The position numbers were made by a program, and so were the translations under genes. Of a DNA stretch of 64,000 bases, positions 33,588 to 42,797 are shown one piece after another. Numbering within the stretch: the first letter of the stretch is position 1; the number at the start of each line of letters is the position of its first letter. The notes under the pieces are model-generated. The model was not told the DNA's origin and searched no databases. It saw nothing but the letters and a program-made list of their open reading frames with translations. This DNA comes from Acidobacteriota bacterium (lineage in GTDB: Bacteria; Acidobacteriota; Terriglobia; Acidiferrales; UBA7541), in the NCBI GenBank assembly GCA_018268785.1, contig JAFDVY010000001.1, positions 62,001 through 126,000 on the forward strand, in the 5' to 3' direction.

Positions 33588-34631
33588 ATGAGTCCGGAGA
33601 ACGTTCAAGAGGAAGCGCAATACGAAGACCAGTGCGGCCGCATGTTCACGGGAACATACGCGGAACTTGCGCTGGAATCGCAGAGCGGTGTAGTGGCGTT
33701 CAAGTTTGGCGGGACGTCGCTGCTCGGGGCGAAGCGCATGTTGCACGCGGCAGGATTGGTGAAGAGCGCGGCGCAAACTGCGCGCGTGGTTGTGGTGGTC
33801 TCAGCCATGAAGGGAGTGACGGATCAGTTGCTCGCCCTGGCGAAGCTGGTGGACTCCGGAAATTTGGCCGATGCAAAGCGCAAAGCGGATGCGCTGCTGC
33901 GCGCGCACTCGGACGTGCTTGCTGAATTGCAGCTCGATGAACTGGATCACCAGCGCGTTTGGAATGACTTGCGATTGCTGGGGCGGGATTTGTTGCATGA
34001 AGTTTCCGCGCCGCCGCGCGTGAGCAGCGAGGCGTTGCATGACTCGCTCGCTTCCTTTGGCGAAAGATTCAGCGCGCGACTCTTTGCTGCGGCCCTGGAT
34101 GCGTGCGACGTTCCGTCGGCGCCTGTGGCTTCCTCGGAATTTGTGCTGACTTGCGATACGTTTCGCGACGCAAAGCCGGACCTGGCAGAGACACGCGAGC
34201 GGGGGCGGGATGTATTGCAACCCCTGTTGGAAAGCGGACTCGTTCCTGTAGTTACAGGATTTGTGGGAGCTACCCGCGACGGCCGCGTGACGACACTCGG
34301 ACGAAACAGCTCGGATTACTCAGGCGCAATCATCGCGCACGTGGTGAATGCAGATGAACTGGTCATCTGGACCGACGTGGATGGAGTCTTCACCGCAAAC
34401 CCCAATGAATCGAGGGAAGCCCGGCTACTGCACCAGTTATCCTACGAGGAAGCCCACGCACTAGCCGCTGCTGGAGCCAAAGTCTTGCATGAGGATGTGT
34501 TACCGCTCGCGGCGGAATCGGAAATGGTGGTGTGGGTGCGCAACACGTTTAATCCGGAATTTCGGGGAACGCGGATTGGGCCGGCAATGAATCGAATGGC
34601 GCAAGAAAATCTCCAACGAGGTGATGCATGA
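33588..34631 (+). CDS. Aspartate kinase lacking ACT domains
   Basis: A 347-residue enzyme catalysing ATP-dependent phosphorylation of aspartate, the first step to Lys, Thr, Met and Ile. The amino-acid-kinase fold is complete: KFGGTS at residues 39-44, VVVVSAMKGVTDQLL, SFGERFSARL, TGFVGATRDGRVTTLGRNSSDYSG and TDVDGVFTANPNE. The chain stops right after VRNTFNPEFRGTRIGP, where two ACT domains normally begin, so allosteric inhibition by end products is not expected. AAGGAG precedes ATG 33588 (GTG 33585 is also possible). It overlaps asd (ATGA). Control probably lies in the leader attenuator. Confidence 0.93.
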   Translation: MSPENVQEEAQYEDQCGRMFTGTYAELALESQSGVVAFKFGGTSLLGAKRMLHAAGLVKSAAQTARVVVVVSAMKGVTDQLLALAKLVDSGNLADAKRKADALLRAHSDVLAELQLDELDHQRVWNDLRLLGRDLLHEVSAPPRVSSEALHDSLASFGERFSARLFAAALDACDVPSAPVASSEFVLTCDTFRDAKPDLAETRERGRDVLQPLLESGLVPVVTGFVGATRDGRVTTLGRNSSDYSGAIIAHVVNADELVIWTDVDGVFTANPNESREARLLHQLSYEEAHALAAAGAKVLHEDVLPLAAESEMVVWVRNTFNPEFRGTRIGPAMNRMAQENLQRGDA

Positions 34632-35761
34632 GCGGCCCCAGCAAGGGATCGGACAAGCGGTTTGAGAGAAAGTTCCGGGCCGGAGTGCTTGGCGCAACTG
34701 GAATGGTCGGGCAGCGGTTCGTCCGCATGCTGGCGAATCATCCGTGGTTTGAGTTGGCGGAACTGGCGGCGTCGGAACGGTCGTCGGGAAAAAAGTACGG
34801 CGATGTGGTGAAGTGGCACCTCGACTCGCCGATTCCGGAAGCCGCGCGCGATCTGCTCGTGAAAGAGCTTGCGCCGAATCTGGATTGTGATTTTGTGTTT
34901 TCGGCGCTGGATTCGAGTGTGGCCGGGCCTGCCGAAGAGGATTTCGCGCGCGCGGGATATCCCGTGCTGAGCAATTCCAAAAATCATCGGATGGATCCAG
35001 ATGTTCCTCTACTCATTCCGGAAGTGAATTCCGCGCATTTGGATGCAATTGCCGTGCAGCAGAAAAATCGGGGCTATGACGGTGGATTCATCGTAACCAA
35101 TCCCAATTGCTCGACGGCAGGATTGGTGCTGGTGCTGAAGCCGCTGGCGGATGCTTTTGGCCTCGAAAAGATTTTTGTGGTGACCATGCAAGCGGTATCC
35201 GGGGCAGGGTATCCGGGCGTGGCTTCGCTCGATATTCTGGGGAACGTCGTGCCGTTCATCAGTGGAGAAGAAGAAAAGATGGAAGAGGAGCCGCAAAAGC
35301 TGCTCGGGAAGTGGGACGGCTCGCGCTTTGTCGAAGCGGGCATGGGCATCAGCGCTCATTGCAATCGTGTGCCGGTGCGCGACGGACACATGGAGTGCGT
35401 TTCGCTCAGTTTGAAAAAGATTGCCAGCATTCACGAAGTGGCGGAAGTCCTGCGGGATTTTGCGGTGGATGACGAGCTAGCTTCCCTTCCGACAGCAGTG
35501 CGCAATCCAGTTGTTGTGGTAGAGGAGGACAACCGGCCGCAGCCTCGGCGCGATGCAGATGCCGGGAACGGAATGGCTGCCGTCGTTGGCCGCATCCGCG
35601 AATGTTCACTGCTGGATGTGAAGCTCACGCTGCTGTCGCACAATCTGGTGCGTGGAGCGGCGGGCGCGGCGGTATTGAATGCCGAACTCCTAGCCGTTCG
35701 CGGCTACCTTCAACATCGCGTTGCAGTTCCGTTACCTGTTGCCGAGCCAATCCCACGCTAG
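34628..35761 (+). CDS. asd: Aspartate-semialdehyde dehydrogenase (archaeal/fungal-type)
   Basis: A 377-residue enzyme reducing aspartyl phosphate to aspartate semialdehyde with NADPH. The NADP fold is at GVLGATGMVGQRFVRML (residues 19-35) and the catalytic Cys in TNPNCSTAGLVL near 158. MQAVSGAGYPG, the substrate His in AHCNRVPVRDGHMEC, and HNLVRGAAGAAVLNAELL at the end follow. The sequence belongs to the archaeal/fungal-like class rather than the E. coli class. It is translationally coupled to aspartate kinase through an ATGA overlap, so both answer to the attenuator. Confidence 0.95.
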   Translation: MSGPSKGSDKRFERKFRAGVLGATGMVGQRFVRMLANHPWFELAELAASERSSGKKYGDVVKWHLDSPIPEAARDLLVKELAPNLDCDFVFSALDSSVAGPAEEDFARAGYPVLSNSKNHRMDPDVPLLIPEVNSAHLDAIAVQQKNRGYDGGFIVTNPNCSTAGLVLVLKPLADAFGLEKIFVVTMQAVSGAGYPGVASLDILGNVVPFISGEEEKMEEEPQKLLGKWDGSRFVEAGMGISAHCNRVPVRDGHMECVSLSLKKIASIHEVAEVLRDFAVDDELASLPTAVRNPVVVVEEDNRPQPRRDADAGNGMAAVVGRIRECSLLDVKLTLLSHNLVRGAAGAAVLNAELLAVRGYLQHRVAVPLPVAEPIPR

Positions 35762-35793
35762 GGGCTTGCGAAATCTGGCAGCTTTCGTGCAGT

Positions 35794-36453
35794 TCAGACA
35801 ATTGTGGCCTGGAAATTAGTTCCCGAAGCATGGTTGGCCAATAGGAGTTTCATTCGATCCATCGAATGTTCCAGACCAATGGAACCGCCGAAGGCAACGA
35901 AGACGGCGAGGACTTGCTTAGTAGCTGGAGTGACCATGGTGCGCTCGGAATCGCTGGTGGCGCTGCCGTGCGGACCGAGTTCGTCCGCGAATAGAGGCAA
36001 GCCTTCGAGATTCAAATCGTATTTTCCGATGCCTTTGTAAGTTTCGCCGGGGCGGCCAGCGCGAAAGGTGATGTCTCCCCTTACTTGCGCGAGATCGTAG
36101 AGACCAATGGGCAAACGACTTTCGACGCTGACGATGTTGATGATGTCCACGACGGCGTGAATTCTCGGCAGGCCCTTACCTGCGATGATGCGGCGAATCA
36201 GTGCTTCGGCTGAACCGCGATAGCGAGCGGGATCTTTGCCGAGAGCTTTGTAACCGGACCGGGTCGCTAGAATCGCGGAAGACTCGAGGATTGCGCGAGG
36301 TGCCTGGAGTGACAGGATTTTCTGTTCACAGAGGCGCAGTTCTTCTTCGATGTCCGCGGAAGTTTCTCTCGCTTCTACCTCGGCGGTCAGGCATCCGAGT
36401 GCAACGCGCGGACAGTCTGCTTTGAGGGAGGGATCAATCGAGACAGTCGTCAT
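35794..36453 (-). CDS. Stand-alone B3/B4-domain protein
   Basis: A 219-residue cytoplasmic protein related to the B3/B4 domain of the PheRS beta subunit. The core is SGYKALGKDPARYRGSAEAL, IHAVVDIINIVSVESRLPIG and LYDLAQVRGDITFRAG, with ADELGPHGSATSDSERTMVT near the C-terminus. In PheRS this domain carries the site that edits Tyr-tRNA-Phe. Free-standing homologues are common and poorly characterised. A trans-editing role is an inference. It is convergent with asd. Confidence 0.85.
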   Translation of the reverse strand: MTTVSIDPSLKADCPRVALGCLTAEVEARETSADIEEELRLCEQKILSLQAPRAILESSAILATRSGYKALGKDPARYRGSAEALIRRIIAGKGLPRIHAVVDIINIVSVESRLPIGLYDLAQVRGDITFRAGRPGETYKGIGKYDLNLEGLPLFADELGPHGSATSDSERTMVTPATKQVLAVFVAFGGSIGLEHSMDRMKLLLANHASGTNFQATIV

Positions 36454-36693
36454 GGCGAAGTCGGGCGCAAGTGGAGTGTACCGGAAAGCGGGGGAAGCAG
36501 TGACAAACGCGAAGCAAGAAGGCCAGGAAAGGTACTAATAGTTATAGAACTATAAATCAGTTCCGGGGACAAGTAACGTTTCCCCGCTTGCCAAACATGG
36601 ATAAAACTCTGCACATCGGTTTCTAATAGCAAATTGAGAGCTCTGCAAGTGGAACAAAATAAAAAGGTTAAGATTGCGGAAAAGGCACGCCTT

Positions 36694-36710
36694 TTGGCTG
36701 GCAACTTGCA
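36694..36710 (+). promoter_or_regulatory. Sigma54-type (-24/-12) promoter of the PEP-CTERM gene
   Basis: TTGGC, seven bases, then TTGCA gives GG and GC exactly ten bases apart, as RpoN requires. Both blocks match the consensus YTGGCACG-N4-TTGCW; mismatches are confined to the middle. The start point would be about 36722, 15 bases before the GGAGGG ribosome site. Sigma54 promoters upstream of PEP-CTERM genes have been described in exosortase-bearing bacteria. Confidence 0.65.
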
Positions 36711-36748
36711 CTACACCTACCGTCCCAATTCGGTTGGAGGGTGTGCGC

Positions 36749-37375
36749 GTGAAATTCTCGAAACTTTTTGTCTTGCTGCTGCTGGTGGGATTGACGGCGT
36801 CGGCAGCGATGGCGGATACGATAGACCCGACTGTGGTCATTCGCCAAGTAGATCCCCCTCCTGTTGCCATCACGAATCCGTTCGGGACAATTCCCGTGTT
36901 TGCTACGGCCAATCAGAACGTGTTTGCATTTCAGAACGATACCGGCCTGACGCTCGTATCCCTGAGCGTGACGCTGTTTGGCTTGAACATGCCGCTTGAT
37001 TTCAGCTTTGGCGAAAATCCCGGCGATGGAATCTTCGCAAACACGCAATTGCACCAAAACGACAACGGCAGTTTTACCCTGATTTTCTCGGGCGTGGACG
37101 CGAATCACACGGGACTTCTTCCAGCTATTTGCAACACGGAGAATAGCAATGAAGATGAAGATGGGAATTGGGATGGGAATTGGGATGAGGATGGTTCGTG
37201 CCCGCAGTGCGTTGGCGGAATCTATTCGCTTGAAATCGACGGTATTCCATCCGGCGCGATTGTAGGTGGAAGCGCCACTGTTTCGGCTCCGGAGCCAGCA
37301 ACGTTACTGCTTTTGTCCGCCGGACTCGTGGGGCTTGCCGGTCTTCGCAAGCGCCGCGCAGCAGTGCAGAACTAA
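36749..37375 (+). CDS. PEP-CTERM sorting-signal exported protein
   Basis: A 208-residue protein from GTG 36749 with GGAGGG eight bases upstream. The signal peptide (KFSKLFVLLLLVGLTASAAMA) is followed by a beta-rich region, an acidic stretch NEDEDGNWDGNWDEDGS near residue 137 that resembles calcium-binding Asp loops, and a CxxC (CPQC). The C-terminus is a full PEP-CTERM signal: APEPATLLLLSAGLVGLAGL followed by RKRRA. Exosortase would cut and transfer it to the cell surface or extracellular matrix. No exosortase lies in the window. Confidence 0.92.
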   Translation: MKFSKLFVLLLLVGLTASAAMADTIDPTVVIRQVDPPPVAITNPFGTIPVFATANQNVFAFQNDTGLTLVSLSVTLFGLNMPLDFSFGENPGDGIFANTQLHQNDNGSFTLIFSGVDANHTGLLPAICNTENSNEDEDGNWDGNWDEDGSCPQCVGGIYSLEIDGIPSGAIVGGSATVSAPEPATLLLLSAGLVGLAGLRKRRAAVQN

Positions 37376-37401
37376 GGGAAATTCAAAAAGATCCAATGGG
37401 A

Positions 37402-37438
37402 TTCGGGCCTTGCGAAAGCAGGGCCCGAACTGTTTTTA
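37402..37438 (+). terminator. Terminator of the PEP-CTERM gene
   Basis: TTCGGGCC pairs with GGCCCGAA around an inner TGCGAAAGCA hairpin, followed by CTGTTTTT. It sits 27 bases after the stop codon. Confidence 0.85.
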
Positions 37439-37458
37439 GGCGCAGTAAAACGCGATTC

Positions 37459-40332
37459 CTACTTTTTCTTCTGAGCAAATTCCTTCAACAAGGTCTGATA
37501 TTCCGGCTTCCCGCGCAAGGGATTGAATTCAGGATCCGCTTCCATATCCTCCGTTGCATAGCCCTTTTGGAGCGCGGAACGAAGAGAATCAAAGGCAGCC
37601 TTCTCATCGTTTCCGATCGTAGCCACAATCGCGGCGATGTAGATGAGATAGACGTCGGAAGAATCTATGGCGCGAGCTCGCTTAATGAAATCCTTGGCCT
37701 GCGCGACGTCGCCCTTTTTCGCGTTATACAACGCCATGTGGCCGAGAGCGCTGGCATCGCGAGGATTCACCTGGAGCTGTTTGTAAGCGAGGCCAATCGC
37801 CCGGTCATAAGTTGTATTGGCTTTGTTCTTGTCGCCAGCCCAGCGGTAGGCATCCGCCAAGTTTCCAACGAAAGTCTCGTCGTTCGGGCTCATCTCGACG
37901 GCTTTTTGGAACATCTGAACGGACTCGGAATAACGCTTCAGGTAAAAGAAGGATGTTCCCAGATTGGAGTAGGTAGCGGAGTAAGGTTGAATCTCCAGCG
38001 CTTTCTGGAACGCCGCAACGCTCTCCTCATAGCGCCCCATGCGGGAGTAAACGGACCCAATGTTGTCATAGCCAGCCGCGTTTTGCGGTTCGAGTTGCGT
38101 AACAAGCTGGAATTGCTTTAGCGCGCCTTCATAATTTCCGTATTCAAAATAAGCTCCGCCGAGCGCACTTTGGTTTGTCCAGTAGTAGGGATTGATTTCA
38201 ATCGCTTTTTGCAGAGCTTTAATCGCTTCCTCCTTCTGGCCGATGGACTGGTATGCAGTCCCCAGGCGGCGATACGCTTCATCGGAATTAGGAGCGAGTT
38301 CGAGGCCGCGTTTCAGTTCGCTGATGGCCTGCGATGTCTGACCAGTTGCGGAATAAGCGGTTCCGAGAGAAAAATGAACTTCGGGCAACTTGTCATTCAG
38401 ACGCGCTGCTTGCTGCGCAGAAGCAACGGCTTTCTCCGACCAGAAACGGTCCTTCTTTTCGCGATACATCAGAAGGCTTGCGTCCGCCAGACCCGTGTAC
38501 GCGAGGGCGAAGCCCGGATCCTGTTTGATTGCCTTATCGAAAAAGTCGAGCGCCGCCTGGATTTGCCTGGGATCTTGCCGGCTGCGAAGAGCGTTTCTGC
38601 CGCGCAGATAGATGTCGTAGGCCGCGACATTCTCCGTCGGGTGAGCAATCGCGGCCGCATTGTTCGGGGCTTTCGATTGCAGGACGTCCGTCAATTTGGC
38701 GTAAATCTGATCTTCGAGAGTGAGCAGATCCCCGCTGACGCCGCTAAATTCCTGACTCCACTGCAAACGATCGTCCACCATGTTTTCCAGGTTTACCGTA
38801 ATGCGAAGTTTCTCTCCCGAACCCTGCACAAGGCCGTGAACGATATAGTTCACGCCAAGGTCTTTCGCGATTCGCGCCAAAGGTGTCTTTTGATCGTTTG
38901 CTTTGGAAGCGGCAGTTGCAGAGGCAATGCGCACGTCCGAAAGCTGGAACAATTTTGCAGAGAGCGCTTCATTGATGCCTTCCGCGACGTAGTTCAACGA
39001 GTTTTCTGAACCCAAAACGCGAAATGGAAGCACGGCTATGAACTTGCCTTCTGAGAGAGGCGGCAATCCTGCTGGGGTTGCGACACCGGTCCCTCTAAAG
39101 ATCAGGTGGCGAGTGGCAGGAATTGCGAAAAAGAGCGAACCGCCGAGAACGACGCCCGCGCCCCCAACCAACAACCATTTGCCGATACCGCCCGGCATCT
39201 GAAAATGAACGCCATGCGGAACCGAGGGGCTGCGGTTTGCATCAATATCCGCAAGGATTTCGCGAGCCGATTGATAGCGAAGCGCTGGGTCGCGTTCAAG
39301 GCAATGCATGACAATACGAGCGACCCATTCCGGCAGATCCGGTTTGACGAGCATGGGATCTTTCGGTTTTTCTTTTACGCGCTGATACATCACCTGCCAG
39401 GTGGATTCACCGGAAAATGGAAGGTCACCCGTGACCATTTCGTAGAAGACAAGGCCGAGAGAGTAAAGATCGCTGCGATGATCGATCTTTCCGCCTTCGA
39501 CTTGCTCTGGAGCCATGTAACGCGGGGTACCGACAAAGGCGCCACTTCGCGTCATACCCATTTTTGCGGTTTCGAAGGAAGTGGCAAGACCGAAATCGGA
39601 AACGTAAACCTGGTCTTCTTTTCCGACGAGCACGTTGTGTGGCTTGAAATCCCGGTGAACGACGCCTTCCGAATGAGCAGCATCAAGCGCTTCACAAAGC
39701 TGCCTCGCGAATCTGAGGCTGCGGTCCAGGGGAAGAGGATGTTCTTTCTTAAGGATGTTGTGGAGATCCTGGCCATCCACAAAAGCCATGGTGATGAACT
39801 TGACGCCGTCCGCTTCGCTCAAATCGTGAATGCGCAGAATGTTTCTGTGAGAAATCCTACTGGCGAGAAGAAGCTCATGTTTGAATCGCTGAATGATCTG
39901 GGGGTCGCTGGCCAGATCAGGCTGCAGGACCTTTAACGCAACAAAGCGATCGAGTTCGCGATCATAGGCTTTGTAGACGCGACCCATGCCGCCTTCACCG
40001 AGCAGCGCCTCGATAACAAAGCGCGGACCGAGCTCTTCGCCTGCCTCGAACAAGCCGCTGCGATTGGAACGACTGCCCGTTGAAGTGCTTCTCGAAGGGG
40101 TGCGGCTTGCAGGAGTGTTGCTCGGTGGAGTTTGCGCTGCCGCTGCCGTCCGGCCAGAAGAAGCAGACTTAGCTGGGCGGCTGGAAGGCGAGGAAGCAAC
40201 GTCACCGATAATCGTCCCGTGGTCGGGAGAATCCATGGTGCGATCGTCCGCACCAGTCGTCAACGGAGCGCCGCAGTGCGAACAGCGGACGGCTGTCGCC
40301 GAGTTTTCGCGATCACAAGATGGGCAATTCAT
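37459..40332 (-). CDS. Transmembrane Ser/Thr protein kinase with zinc ribbon and TPR array
   Basis: A 957-residue protein. It starts with a zinc ribbon (MNCPSCDRE...VRCSHCG, Cys3/6/17/20) and a Ser/Thr/Pro-rich linker (25-95). An active Hanks-type kinase domain (about 105-370) follows: LLGEGGMGRVYKAYD, ALKVLQ, VVHRDFKPHNVLV, VSDFGLA, GTPRYMAPEQ. One membrane helix lies near 390-410. Then comes a TolB/FlgO-like domain (FIAVLPFRVLGSENS) and, from about 570, ten or so TPR units. The cytoplasmic kinase would be coupled to an extracytoplasmic protein-binding array. The ligand and targets are unknown. Confidence 0.93.
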   Translation of the reverse strand: MNCPSCDRENSATAVRCSHCGAPLTTGADDRTMDSPDHGTIIGDVASSPSSRPAKSASSGRTAAAAQTPPSNTPASRTPSRSTSTGSRSNRSGLFEAGEELGPRFVIEALLGEGGMGRVYKAYDRELDRFVALKVLQPDLASDPQIIQRFKHELLLASRISHRNILRIHDLSEADGVKFITMAFVDGQDLHNILKKEHPLPLDRSLRFARQLCEALDAAHSEGVVHRDFKPHNVLVGKEDQVYVSDFGLATSFETAKMGMTRSGAFVGTPRYMAPEQVEGGKIDHRSDLYSLGLVFYEMVTGDLPFSGESTWQVMYQRVKEKPKDPMLVKPDLPEWVARIVMHCLERDPALRYQSAREILADIDANRSPSVPHGVHFQMPGGIGKWLLVGGAGVVLGGSLFFAIPATRHLIFRGTGVATPAGLPPLSEGKFIAVLPFRVLGSENSLNYVAEGINEALSAKLFQLSDVRIASATAASKANDQKTPLARIAKDLGVNYIVHGLVQGSGEKLRITVNLENMVDDRLQWSQEFSGVSGDLLTLEDQIYAKLTDVLQSKAPNNAAAIAHPTENVAAYDIYLRGRNALRSRQDPRQIQAALDFFDKAIKQDPGFALAYTGLADASLLMYREKKDRFWSEKAVASAQQAARLNDKLPEVHFSLGTAYSATGQTSQAISELKRGLELAPNSDEAYRRLGTAYQSIGQKEEAIKALQKAIEINPYYWTNQSALGGAYFEYGNYEGALKQFQLVTQLEPQNAAGYDNIGSVYSRMGRYEESVAAFQKALEIQPYSATYSNLGTSFFYLKRYSESVQMFQKAVEMSPNDETFVGNLADAYRWAGDKNKANTTYDRAIGLAYKQLQVNPRDASALGHMALYNAKKGDVAQAKDFIKRARAIDSSDVYLIYIAAIVATIGNDEKAAFDSLRSALQKGYATEDMEADPEFNPLRGKPEYQTLLKEFAQKKK

Positions 40333-40496
40333 GGCTGAGCACAGTGTGCGGGGGCACCAAACCCGAGATTATCCTGACACAGGTTCCCACGGCCACAAGA
40401 AGATTCTCAGAAAGACACAAGGTCGGGAATGCGGAGATTCGATTGAGATAAATCGGTATATCAGGATGAAAGTGCAAATCCGCGAAGAAAGGGAAA

Positions 40497-40573
40497 TGGT
40501 AGGCCCGTGGGGACTCGAACCCCAGACCTCCACCGTGTCAAGGTGGCGCTCTAACCAACTGAGCTACGGGCCT
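40497..40573 (-). tRNA. tRNA-Val (anticodon GAC)
   Basis: The minus strand folds into a complete cloverleaf: acceptor AGGCCCG/CGGGCCT, U8-A9, D arm GCTC/GAGC, anticodon arm CCACC-TTGACAC-GGTGG with GAC at positions 34-36, variable loop AGGTC, T arm TGGGG-TTCGAGT-CCCCA, discriminator A and an encoded CCA at 40499-40497. It reads GUC and GUU codons for valine. It lies alone between the kinase gene and the sigma54 activator. Confidence 0.97.
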
Positions 40574-40670
40574 AAAGCTCGTAAATTGTAGCATGCACGG
40601 GAATTGAACCCCAGACCCCTGCAAGGACCAAAGTTGAGGCCCTACAAACGCGGGTGTTATCCTGCGAGCG

Positions 40671-42788
40671 ATGGCCGACGCCCCCATAGACCATATCCGG
40701 CGGCAACTGGAAACGCTGCTGGAGGTGAGCGAAACAATTGCTCAGCAGCGAGACTTGCACGCGCTGTTCCATGAGCTTGCGAAGCGACTCCATAGCGTTG
40801 TGGACTTCGATTTTCTTACGCTGATGCTCTACGACGCGGGGAATCAGTCCATTCGCTTGCACGTTTTGGAAACTCGCGAAGGAACCGAGACACCCGCTCA
40901 CACGCAATATCCGCTGGCCGACCATCCCTCCGGAATGGTGTTGGAGACGCAGCAGCCGCTTGTGATTTCGGATGTGCTGACGGACGCCCGTTATCCCAGA
41001 TTTTTGGAACGGTTGCGCGACGTCGGAGTGAGGTCCATCGCGATTTTGCCGCTGACGACGGCGCAGCGCCGGCTGGGCGCGATGGGATTCGGCCGGCTCG
41101 TGGCAGAACGACTGACCGATGCAGAAGTCCAGTTCATGCAGCGCGTTGCAGCCCAGGTTGCCGTGGCTGTGGACAACGCGTTGAACTACGAAGCTTCACA
41201 GGCGTATCAAAAGCAGCTTTCCCAGGAACGGGACCGCTTGCAGGTTCTGCTGGATATCAACAACGTTCTGGTGACAAGCCGCGCATTGCCCGAACTGTTC
41301 AACGGAATTGTGACGACGCTGATGCGCGTGATCCATCACGAATATACGAGTCTTGCGTTGCTCGATCCGGCGACAAACATGTTGAAGATCAAGCCGCTGG
41401 ATTTCGCGGCACCGCAAGCTCCGATTGCGGAAAAGGAATTGAGTGTTGCGCTGGAGAATTCTCCGGCGGGCCTGTGCATCCTGACGGGAAAGCCGGGGGT
41501 ATTTCGCGGCGCCGAGCTGGAACAATTTCCCGCGGAATTGGTCAAGAAACTCAGCGCCGAGGGTCTCGTTTCCGTTTGCTGCGTCCCTCTCGTCAGCAAA
41601 GGAGAAGCGTTTGGTTCCCTGAACCTTGCGAGCAAGAAGCTGGAGACATTCACGCCGCAGGAAGTGGAGCTTCTCGGGCAAGTTGGGTCGCAGGTAGCGA
41701 TTGCCGTGAAAAATGCGCTTGCGTTCAAGGAAATCGACGAGCTAAAAGACAAGCTGGCAGTCGAAAAACTTTATCTCGAGGAGGAAATCAGAAACGAATT
41801 TAATTTCGAGGAGATTATCGGGGAAAGCCCGGCTCTTCGTCGCGCCCTCGGGCAAGTGGAGCTCGCCGCGCCGGCGAACACGACGGTCTTGCTGCGCGGC
41901 GAAACAGGAACCGGGAAAGAATTGTTCGCGCGGGCGATCCACAATTTGAGCCCGCGCCATGATCGTACCTTTGTGAAAGTGAATTGTGCGGCGATTCCTG
42001 CGGGGCTGTTGGAGTCGGAGCTTTTTGGGCATGAGCGAGGGGCGTTTACTGGAGCGGTCACACAGAAAATCGGCAGGTTTGAATTTGCAGACAAAGGAAC
42101 GATATTTCTGGATGAAGTCGGCGACCTGCCGTTGGAGTTGCAACCAAAGCTTTTGCGCGTACTGCAAGAACAAGAATTTGAGCGGTTGGGAAGCAACCGC
42201 ACGCAACGTGTGGACGTTCGTGTGGTGGCCGCCACAAACGCGGATTTAAGCCGGCTCGTCTCCGAGAAAACATTTCGCAGCGATTTGTATTACCGGTTGA
42301 ACGTCTTTCCGATTCAGATCCCTGCATTGCGCGAGCGACGCGAAGATATTCCTCTGCTGGTCCGGTATTTTGTGCAGAAGTTCAGCCAGCGTTTCAACAA
42401 AACGGTGCTTTACGTTCCCGCGGATGCAATGGATGCGTTGACGGAATATTCATGGCCGGGAAATGTGCGGGAGTTGGAAAATTTGCTGGAACGCGCCGTG
42501 CTTTTGTCTCCTGGAAAAGAGTTGCGAATTCCGCTTTCGGAACTGAAATCGAATCTATCCCTTGCGAAGGGGGAAGCCGCAACCGCCAGCTCGAGTGAAA
42601 TTCCGGCCGCATCGCCGGGAGCCCCGGTCGGGACCTTGGAAGAAGCGGAACGCCAGCACATTCTTCGCGCGTTGCGCCAGACGAAATGGCGAATTGCAGG
42701 GCCGCGCGGTGCCGCGGTCATCTTGGGCATGAAAAGAACGACGCTGCAGGCGCGGATGAGAAAACTGGGTATCCGCAGGCCGGTCTAG
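40671..42788 (+). CDS. Sigma54-dependent activator with two GAF domains (FhlA/NorR type)
   Basis: A 705-residue protein. Two GAF sensory domains (about 20-180 and 200-365) precede a full AAA+ enhancer-binding domain: [32 protein letters not shown] (Walker A), [19 protein letters not shown] with the GAFTGA loop that contacts sigma54, [16 protein letters not shown] (Walker B) and [16 protein letters not shown] Fis-type HTH ends the chain ([20 protein letters not shown]). It senses a small molecule through GAF and opens sigma54 promoters. It lies 4 kb from a sigma54-type promoter on the PEP-CTERM gene, a possible but unproven target. Confidence 0.95.
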   Translation: MADAPIDHIRRQLETLLEVSETIAQQRDLHALFHELAKRLHSVVDFDFLTLMLYDAGNQSIRLHVLETREGTETPAHTQYPLADHPSGMVLETQQPLVISDVLTDARYPRFLERLRDVGVRSIAILPLTTAQRRLGAMGFGRLVAERLTDAEVQFMQRVAAQVAVAVDNALNYEASQAYQKQLSQERDRLQVLLDINNVLVTSRALPELFNGIVTTLMRVIHHEYTSLALLDPATNMLKIKPLDFAAPQAPIAEKELSVALENSPAGLCILTGKPGVFRGAELEQFPAELVKKLSAEGLVSVCCVPLVSKGEAFGSLNLASKKLETFTPQEVELLGQVGSQVAIAVKNALAFKEIDELKDKLAVEKLYLEEEIRNEFNFEEIIGESPALRRALGQVELAAPANTTVLLRGETGTGKELFARAIHNLSPRHDRTFVKVNCAAIPAGLLESELFGHERGAFTGAVTQKIGRFEFADKGTIFLDEVGDLPLELQPKLLRVLQEQEFERLGSNRTQRVDVRVVAATNADLSRLVSEKTFRSDLYYRLNVFPIQIPALRERREDIPLLVRYFVQKFSQRFNKTVLYVPADAMDALTEYSWPGNVRELENLLERAVLLSPGKELRIPLSELKSNLSLAKGEAATASSSEIPAASPGAPVGTLEEAERQHILRALRQTKWRIAGPRGAAVILGMKRTTLQARMRKLGIRRPV

Positions 42789-42797
42789 CCGGAAATC

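Noticed and set aside
33233-33925. 230-codon ORF with a DDHYYYDYDYDY stretch spanning the leader region
   Set aside because: The Tyr/Asp repeat is only another frame of the ACGACT/ATTACG threonine-isoleucine codons, and the rest overlaps aspartate kinase out of frame.
36454-36693. Cyclic-di-GMP or other riboswitch in front of the PEP-CTERM gene
   Set aside because: Small inverted repeats (ATAGTT/AACTAT, GGGGA/TCCCC) are present but no known aptamer core was recognised, and the sigma54 site would start the transcript downstream of them.
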